Of a DNA stretch of 64,000 nucleotides, positions 57,255 to 64,000 are shown one piece after another. Made by a program: the position numbers and the translations under genes. The notes below the pieces were generated by a model, which had not been told where the DNA came from, made no database searches, and saw only the letters and a program-made list of their open reading frames with translations. This DNA is from Massospora cicadina (Eukaryota; Entomophthoromycota; Entomophthoromycetes; Entomophthorales; Entomophthoraceae): NCBI GenBank assembly GCA_022478985.1, contig JAKSZP010005277.1, positions 273,816 through 337,815 of the forward strand. Reading direction: 5' to 3'. Within the stretch, counting starts at the first letter, position 1, and each line of letters starts with the position of its first letter.

Positions 57255-57760
57255 TAGGCTAGGCGCTGGTACTTATACCTCTAGGGTATCTCCTGGTCAC
57301 ATATTACGCACACAATTTCTGCAGATAACTAAATTCCACCTCAGTTCAGCCCTTAAACTGATACAATTATGACCTATTGCTAAGACTATTGGTGCCAAAA
57401 TACTCTCATATTTGGGAAGACTTCAGGGGTAAAAATAACAATATGAACTTGCAAAACTGTCCTAGGACTAGCCAATAGGAATTTCGTCATACAGCTGACA
57501 AAATACGACTTCTGGGAAATCTGGCATCAATTTCAATTAAATAATGTACCCTATTTTGGGATGTCAGCAGGTCTATCTTGATAGCACTAGGTACTCCCAC
57601 ATGAGCAGTCCATGTGAAAGTGCTATTGTGCTGATTATGAGGATTGATATACAAAATTTGCTATAGGGGAAGGAATTTTATTACAGCATTATGATGTCAA
57701 TATAATTATTCTATTTGTCCATGGGATTTTTAGAAGTTATTACCAGGATCAATCCTCAGA
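57255..57760. repeat. Unnamed dispersed repeat, copy 2
   Basis: Co-linear with 19560-20060. On the minus strand, 36 codons are open (GVPSAIKIDLLTSQ...YLIEIDARFPRSRILSAV, 57600-57490). This has some look of a retroelement integrase but without catalytic residues I can place. Confidence 0.5.
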
Positions 57761-57942
57761 TCTTTTAAGGTAAATGGCTGATATTGCTCCCATTTACTTA
57801 GGACCAATTGTCAACTTTGTTCCATATATAATCGGCCTGACTTTAAAAAACTTTTCTCTCTTGTTGCAATCACTTTTGCAAAATATTCAATTCAAGTCTG
57901 ATTCTAGTTTGATAATCTCACAGAGAAGATTAGTTTGCGTCC

Positions 57943-59035
57943 ATGTCAGGGAGCAGTTGGGCAAGTAAGGTAAGAGGAGCAGGTGGTAGGCCTGCAGCCT
58001 CAAACATTCAAAAACGCCCCAGAGAAACCGGTGGAATAGAAAAAAATTTAAAGAAACCAGAAGTCAATATTTCCCCAGAAATCCTCACTTGGCAAGCGCG
58101 ATGCAACCAGTACATCAATACGCCGCACTCACAACCACTCTCATCGGTGGAATACGGAGTCCTTGTGTTTCTGGACATCCAACAAACAGCTCTATGGAAA
58201 AAATTTTGTGGGGATGTGCACAAATTTTTCCTGACCGCGGTGTACGTTGCACCTCACTTCATGTCATGTGGTTGGCAGGACCTCAGTTTCAAAGACAAGG
58301 AGGCAGCAGACAAAGCTGCTGTGGTGCATGTAGTGATCAACCTCCCCAAAGAGCAATGGGTCATTGAAACTAAATGCACCAGATGGACAAAATCAAACCA
58401 AATTTCCTCATGTTTGACTTTTTGCCTACTACGGTAAAATGTGCCATTTTGGAGCAACACCTGAAAGATGGTCTCACCGTTTATGGCGAAATACAATCTT
58501 TTGAGATGCAACGCTTTATGCTGATGCCACACCTGTGCACCAGCAAATCCATCGCAGTTCTGACCACAACCAAGGAGATTACAAAGGATCTAACCTAGAT
58601 CCCGCACTCCACATAAATCAATATTGAAGGGCATACCACCCACCCTTTCCGGGTAACTGTGGACAGCGCGCCCCCCCATCTGCACCCACTGTGACACGTT
58701 CAGCCATAAGGCACATGCATGCCCCACCAAGGAGGGCATCACATTCCAAGAGCGTCCCTCGGTGGCCATGGCCAGTGGAGAGGCGCACTACAAACCAACT
58801 GCAAGCACCAAAGAGGTTTCCCATGGGGAGCACAAGGCTGCTACCTACTGGTAAAACCTATTTCCCCACAAGAGTGGAAGAAGGTCAGGCAGGCCTGCAG
58901 GGCTGCAGCCAAGGAAGCGGCCAAAGTCACCATCACTATCCCAAACTCCCAAATCCAGGAGGACATCAAAACCTTCGCGGTGGAAGCAACTCAGGAATCC
59001 ATCAACCAATCAGATTGGGAAGCCCATGCCGATTA
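57943..59035 (+). pseudogene. LINE ORF1 with CCHC zinc knuckle
   Basis: ATG at 57943 (MSGSSWASKVRGAGGRPAAS) begins an open frame to 58437; the reading continues after a shift in 58374-58598 (RWTKSNQ / MHQMDKIKPNFLMFDFLP, then EMQRFMLMPHLCTSKSI). A CCHC knuckle CTHCDTFSHKAHAC is at 58681-58722, and a basic, helical tail follows (KVRQACRAAAKEAAKVTITI, frame 58719-59036). The second LINE at 63233 has the same order. ORF1 binds LINE RNA. Start chosen because the copy at 63233 starts at the equivalent place. Confidence 0.8.
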
Positions 59036-59363
59036 GGGCCACCCAATCTGAGGACCCAATGGGTGACTTGATTTCACCCAATCTTTGCAACCAAGCTCCA
59101 GTTGAAACTGACTTGGTCTCCAACCTACCTGAAAAAAAAAATTTTGACCCGCTCAATGGTGCACCAAACTCATCCGCACCACAAAAATTTGTCTGACGTT
59201 GGGGAAACAAAAAGTGAAGGCAAAAGCTAACGCGAACCTTTCTGCTAAAATCAACAAAACTACCAATAGTGTTGCTGCAAACACCTGTGCTGCCATGAAG
59301 GCCCATGGGGATCTAGAGGAGGCTAGTGGGCCCCGGTGCCCACCCCCTCGCACCTAAGGTGCG

Positions 59364-60120
59364 ATGGGGGAAACCTTAACTTTAGGGACATTGATTATTG
59401 CCAGACTCAAGACCTCGCCATCCCAGGCTAGGAAACTGAGTTTTTTACAACACAATTTACCCATGGATATCCTGGCCATCCAGGAGTCCCACTGTCCACA
59501 AGGTTCCGAGGAAGCTTGGAAAACAATGCTCCTCCCATCCCTATCCTTTTGGTCAAAGCACCCTGGGGTGCTAATTTGGAAAAATATTTTTTTCAAATTC
59601 AAATCCTCAGAAACATTCCTAAATGGCCGAGTGCTCATCGTCACCTTCTTGTGGGCCAATGTAGCACACGTAATCGTCAACATCTATGCCCCAAATGGTG
59701 CACATGAATGTTGGGAATTTTTCTTGTCAGTCAAATCCCTCCCGATACCTCAGACCCTTTTGTAGTTGGTGATATAAACTGTTGGCTAAACACACCAATG
59801 GATCGTTGGCCTTCCTCCTCCCATGCCCCCCAGGGTCACATAAAACTTTGCATTCTAAAGGCCACCCTTGGGTTAATGGATGCACTGCCACGGCGAGCCC
59901 CGCTGCTCAAAAACATGATGCAACCCCACGTCCACAAAGGCCAATTAATGTCCATGACCCGCATAGACCTTATCCTTATGCTGGCGAAATTCTAACCCCA
60001 CATTTCCCTTTTCAAAACAACAAAAATTGAATTCTCTGACCACCAGCTGGTCTTGATAACCTACCACCTACCTGTCACAGTGGCTAAGGCCCCACATTGG
60101 TGCAAACTCCGCCCTCCCAA
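59364..60120 (+). pseudogene. LINE ORF2 endonuclease domain
   Basis: APE-type motifs in order: LSFLQHNLPMDILAIQESH (catalytic Glu), HVIVNIYAPNG, VVGDINCWL (GDxN, 59761 on, after a frame change), RIDLIL (59962) and IEFSDHQLVLITYH (SDH, about 60026-60065). The first frame is 59364-59765, the next 59708-59995. This domain nicks target DNA. All hallmark residues survive, in two or three frames. Confidence 0.85.
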
Positions 60121-60199
60121 ACTTGTGTCGCCAGGATTTTCCACTTGGGTGGAATCAGCAACTTTGGAAAAAGAGTTTGTTACACCATTTTGCGTGGAC

Positions 60200-61960
60200 C
60201 CCATCTCCACATGGGCAGCCTTTAAAGAGGATACCATCCGCCACTCTCGCCACCTCTCCTCCCGACGCTCATGAGCAACATAAGCCGTCATCTTGCACGC
60301 TCTGGCAGAGTTAACACACCTGGAGTCCAACATCCCAGCCACAGGATACAGCCCAGCATGGGGCCAGAAGTGGGCGGAAGCAGCTGCCCACCTCAACGCG
60401 CTTGAAAGGCAACACAAACATCGGGTTTGTGTTCAGTACAGGGCCAAATGCATTACAGAGGGCGACAAGTGCACCGCATATTTTTTGGAAAAAATTTGCA
60501 CCATGCCAGAGCATGGCCTGCACACAGGTGCGAAGATCGGATGATTCCATCGCAGATACACCAGCTGAAGTGGCAATCAAAACACAAAAGTATTACTCTG
60601 AGTTATACCAATCTGATCCAATTTAGTCGGCTGAAGTGGCGGAATTTTTCAACTGAACCCACATCTGCATCGTTTCCCAATACCCTGAAATAATGAATTT
60701 GATTACTCTGAACGAATTATGGACAGCCATCCGCGGTGCACCAAACTGGAAATGCCCAGGCCCAGATGGCATTCCATATGAATTCTATAAAAAGTACTTC
60801 AAATATATATCCCCACTACTGCTTGCCTCACTTAACCAGAGCCTTCTGGAAACGCGCCTCCTACCAGGAGGACAAGAGACCTTCACCATCACACTCTTCA
60901 AGAAAGGGGACAAGCTAGACTTAGCCAACTAGCTCCCATTTCTTTAACTAACATGGATACAAAAATTTTAACAAAAATCATGGCTAACCGTTTAGGGATT
61001 GTAGCATCTGCCACCATCTCCCCAGAGCAATTTGGTTTCATACCCAGAAGGACTTGGAACAACGTGCACTCTGTGGCTAATGCATGCCAGTCCACAGCCT
61101 CTGGGGCACTTGTAATCTTAGACCAACAGAAGGCCTTTGATAGAGTAAACTGGGAATACCTCAGGGCCTGCCTCCATCAATTCCGCTTACCCCCTCACTT
61201 CATCAACTGGGTGATGCTGCTCACGGAATCTACAACAATGGCAGTACGTTGCCCTGGCTTCCTAACGGAAGTAGTCCGCCCTCAAAGGGGCTTGTGACAA
61301 GGGGACCCCCTTAGCCCACTCTCATACAACTTCAGCCTTGACCCACTACTTCGAAACGTAAATGGCCAACTCACTGGGGTCCATGTGCCAGGCCAAGCCC
61401 CAGTCAAGATGATGGCGGTTGCAGACGACTGTGTGGTTGGGGTGTCTAATAATAAAGATGCACGCGCACTTGAAGCTCTCATCCAGGAGTATTCCCGGGT
61501 AAGTAACACTGCACTGAACGCTTCCAAAACTGAAATCATCCTCCTTGGTCGGTATCAAACCTGCTGGGCCCCAGCAACCAGTGCCAAGCCCAGCCCATCT
61601 GCTCGCACACGTGCTCGCCCTCCCAGCTCACCCCACACCGCCCCACTAGTGCTCCCCTTCATGCCACGCCCTACCATAGGGCCAGTCCACCATCTGGGCT
61701 TGTGGGTGGAGGCAGGCGGGTACGCATCAGCAGTAATGGATAGTTGTATTCTAGACAACGTGACGAAGCACATCGCCTCCCTCAGAGCTCACCCTACTTC
61801 CCTTACTGGCAGGGTTGTTTTTAGCCAGCTCTATGCTCCTCTCCAAAGTCTGGTTTGGAGCCCACGCCATCCCCTTCTCCCAAGCTTTTTCAAATCCTTG
61901 TATGCCCTTCTGCAAGGATGCTTTGGTCAGGCCGCCCACCATCAGTATGGCTAGAGGTCA
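60200..61960 (+). pseudogene. LINE ORF2 reverse transcriptase
   Basis: After a linker (60293-60626), RT starts with LNELWTAIRGAPNWKCPGPD in frame 60693-60932, TLFKKGDKLDLAN, then frame 60953-61297: EQFGFIPRRTWNNVH, VILDQQKAFDRVNWEYL (first Asp) and RPQRGL, a TGA stop in front of QGDPLSP. The frame 61385-61954 has the active site MAVADDCVVGVSNN (Asp-Asp codons 61424-61429, A in place of the usual aromatic) and a thumb-like part (HHLGLWVEAGG). The QGDPLSP stop fits a single C to T change. Confidence 0.9.
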
Positions 61961-62334
61961 TGTTTGGCCCTCATCATCATGGTGGCATGGGCCTGCTTGA
62001 CTTCAAAGCCCATGCTGCCAAGATCCTGGACACCAGGATTGTGGCCGTCACCACCCCTACGCTCCCCTCCTAACACTGGTCCCGCGCAGCCTGCTCCAAC
62101 TTCTCCCGCGCCTTGGGCCTCAACAATCCATCAAACCCTCACTCCCTGATGAAATACCTGGATTCACACCCATCGGCCACAGGTCCTCACGGGACTAAAA
62201 CCCACTACAAACGAATCCTCCTCTCCATGCGGAGTGCTGAGTGTAGAATTCGTATTAGTGGATACACAGCCCAGAGAGGCTGTTCCTCTCCTCAGTTCAC
62301 ACAAGAGGTACAGGAGCTACCCATCTAAGGTGGC

Positions 62335-63100
62335 GTGATCCCCACACGGCCCCATGTCCTATCCAGGGTGGACTACCTGGACATGATTGACATCCCTTAC
62401 TCCATTGAGACCCAAAAAACTATCAGGAAATATGCACACCATCCTCTGTTGCAGCCTCAAATCCTTTCCCATGTGTGGCACTGCCTGAGGCGGGTGTACC
62501 ATATGGCTGAGCGCTCTAACTCTTTACACTCATCCTGCGTCATGTGTGGCCAGTATGGAACGCTATTCCACCGCCTGGAGAAAAGTCCAGCCTCTAAAGT
62601 GATATGGCGCGAAGTTCAACATCTGCTGGGCCAGGGTCAAACACATCCCTTCAGTCTGTCAAGAGATATGTTTGCCTTATCAATGGCCTCCCCCTTCCAC
62701 CCTCCCTCCGTGCTCTGGTGGTTGCAATCGCCATGTGGACTATCCACACGATTGTCTTGGATGCCATCGCAGGCTCCACCTTTACCCTCCCAGAAGCTGT
62801 CCACAGATTCCGGTCTTGTTTGGTGGACCACTTTCAGGCGTGGATGTTTGGATACCTCCCACCGCATCGCTGACAGCTGGTCTCCTCCTAGTTCCCAGTC
62901 TGGTTCATCAAATCAGACCCTTTCCTCCACACGTGTTCAATTGTGGCTACGGCCCCTTAACATGTTCCTTCCCCCTCCCCATAAGTGGCATTCCCGCTGG
63001 CAACAAGAGATAACATCGCTTCTCTGGGGTGCCTTCCCTGTTACTAAGTTTTGTCTCTTTCGGGTCAAATTCAGAAGTGTCCATCCCATGGTCAGCCTTC
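62335..63100 (+). pseudogene. LINE ORF2 C-terminal region with altered zinc finger
   Basis: MIDIPYSIETQKTIRKYAHH begins a conserved C-terminal part in frame 62335-63195. The finger is CVMCGQYGTLFHRLEKS: the last Cys, kept in the copy at 21.4 kb, is Ser. After a frame change, LVVAIAMWTIHTIVLDAIAG (frame 62604-62873) continues. The end of the first frame beyond about 62700 reads the wrong frame, although it stays open to 63195. Confidence 0.75.
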
Positions 63101-63130
63101 CTCGCAATAAAATTAAAAATTTAAATAATT

Positions 63131-64000
63131 GGCCTGACTTTGTTGTCAAGCTGCTTTTCTTTCTAGTAACAACCACTTTAGTTACTACGATTTGATTCAA
63201 ACAGCAAATTTGGATAATCACACACAAAAAAGATGGACGACTTTATCAATAAAAATAAAACAACATGGGTGAGCGTCACGGCGAGTGGTGCACTTAATGG
63301 TGCAACTAAGGGCAAGAAACGCCCTGGAGGGGTACCAGGAACCCAATCCATAAAGAAATCGAAAACTCAGACACTGTCTGGGTTTAAGGTATTTACTGTA
63401 AATCACGTGCAATATATGTACATTCAATTCAACCAACTCTTGTCAAAGGTGGAGCATGGGATCAGACTCTTCCTTGGGGATGAGTCACCGACCCTGTGGG
63501 AGAAAACATGTGAGGCACAGCCCTCACTTTTCCCCACACGGTATATGTAGCCACCAACAACATGGGCCATGGCTGGATTGATATTGGTTTTGAAACAGCC
63601 GATGAAGCTGATGCTGCAGCAAAAATCTGTGTGGAAATTGCCCTCCCCGAGGGCAAAAAAATTGTGTGCACCGCGTGCACCAGATGGAACAAAGTGAAAA
63701 CTTTGTTCATCTCTTTTGACTCGCTCCTCACCAACCTTCCTCATAAGGTAATTGAGGAGGTTTTCCGCAAAGGTATCATGGCCTACGGAGAAATTCAGCA
63801 ACTCAAATTACAGCGATTTTGCTTGATGCCCAAACTGTGCATGGGCAAAGCTATCACCATAATCAATTCCTTCCCAGAAGTGGAAGAGGACTTATCCAGA
63901 ATTCCCCGCACAGCAGAATTCCACTTTGCAGATGGGGGCCAGTCAGCCACAAACTGAGTTACACTGGAACGTGCACCGCCCATTTGCACCCACTGTGACG
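63131..64000 (+). mobile_element. Second LINE copy, 5' part, running off the window
   Basis: Begins GGCCTGACTTTG directly after the A/T-rich tail of the first LINE. It has a short 5' leader of about 100 bases and ORF1 from 63233. It is head-to-tail with the first copy and diverged from it (ORF1 proteins alike only in part), so it is not a recent tandem duplicate. Confidence 0.8.
63233..64000 (+). pseudogene. LINE ORF1, second copy, partial
   Basis: ATG at 63233 (MDDFINKNKTTWVSVTASGA), open to 63550, then shifted to 63562-63957 (GHGWIDIGFETADEADAAAK, TRWNKVKTLFISFDSLLTNL, LQRFCLMPKLCMGKAITII). The last bases encode PPICTHCD, the start of the CCHC knuckle seen at 58681 in the first copy. One frameshift near 63545 and a stop at 63957 interrupt it. 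Confidence 0.85.

Larger units (their letters stand above)
57834..63130 (+). mobile_element. Full-length LINE, decayed
   Basis: 5' end GGCCTGACTTT (57834), identical to the 5' end of the next copy at 63131. ORF1 with CCHC knuckle, ORF2 with APE-type endonuclease, RT and C-terminal finger, and an A/T-rich tail with AATAAAATTAAAAATTTAAATAA near 63107-63129. GC-richer than its surroundings. The RT has QGDPLSP and VADD motifs and differs from the usual fungal Tad type. Frameshifts and stops are few compared with the gypsy elements, so it is younger. Confidence 0.88.

Noticed and set aside
62700..63195. End of the 286-codon plus frame as genuine LINE protein
   Set aside because: Beyond about 62700 the conserved MWTIHTI-type residues are in another frame; the open frame continues by chance of composition.
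63424..63801. 125-codon minus-strand frame
   Set aside because: Antisense to LINE ORF1, which matches the first copy on the plus strand.
1..64000. CRISPR array or bacterial operon
   Set aside because: No regularly spaced identical repeats and no intact adjacent ORFs with ribosome-binding sites; all coding blocks are eukaryotic retroelement domains.

Overview
The window is eukaryotic, AT-rich and built almost entirely of decayed retrotransposons. I see no host gene that I can name. The elements are Ty3/gypsy LTR retrotransposons (RT, RNase H, integrase and GPY/F order, about 5-bp target duplications, TG...CA long terminal repeats) and non-LTR LINEs (CCHC ORF1, APE-type endonuclease, RT of the QGDPLSP type, C-terminal zinc finger). 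This suggests a repeat-rich eukaryote, most likely a fungus, but nothing here fixes the species. All pol genes carry stops and frameshifts.

Layout. 1-588 is unassigned, possibly the end of a LINE. 589-7973 is gypsy element A (+), followed by two further LTR copies separated by a duplicated 255-bp spacer (to 10713). 10714-14009 is a minus-strand LINE remnant. 15164-17640 is minus-strand gypsy B. 18381-19529 is a solo LTR of the A family with a clean target duplication. 19560-25200 is a patchwork: an unnamed repeat, a tRNA-like segment, a lone RNase H fragment, a 5'-truncated minus LINE, an unexplained 130-codon open frame and a gag-like coiled coil. 25223-32119 is gypsy C (+), complete with both 0.51-kb LTRs. 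32120-40753 is minus-strand gypsy D, broken by a C-rich foreign segment at about 33233-35055. 40754-55894 is minus-strand gypsy F. Its 3' LTR is split by the complete gypsy E (+, 40885-47430). 55895-57830 is mostly unassigned. 57834-63130 is a full-length LINE (+), followed head-to-tail by a second LINE copy from 63131 that runs off the window.

Families. A, E and F share a primer-binding site, a Gag that begins MSY and similar RT sequence. A and F also share two things not expected in a simple gypsy element: an array of short hairpin repeats straight after integrase, and a further acidic reading frame between the array and the 3' LTR. C and D form a second family whose Gag carries a collagen-like Gly-X-Y stretch. 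B resembles C and D in its integrase tail.

How they relate. Insertion order can be read: F entered the LTR region of D, E entered the 3' LTR of F, and C sits beside D. The LTR array after A and the head-to-tail LINEs record recombination or repeated targeting. Nothing here should still move unaided.
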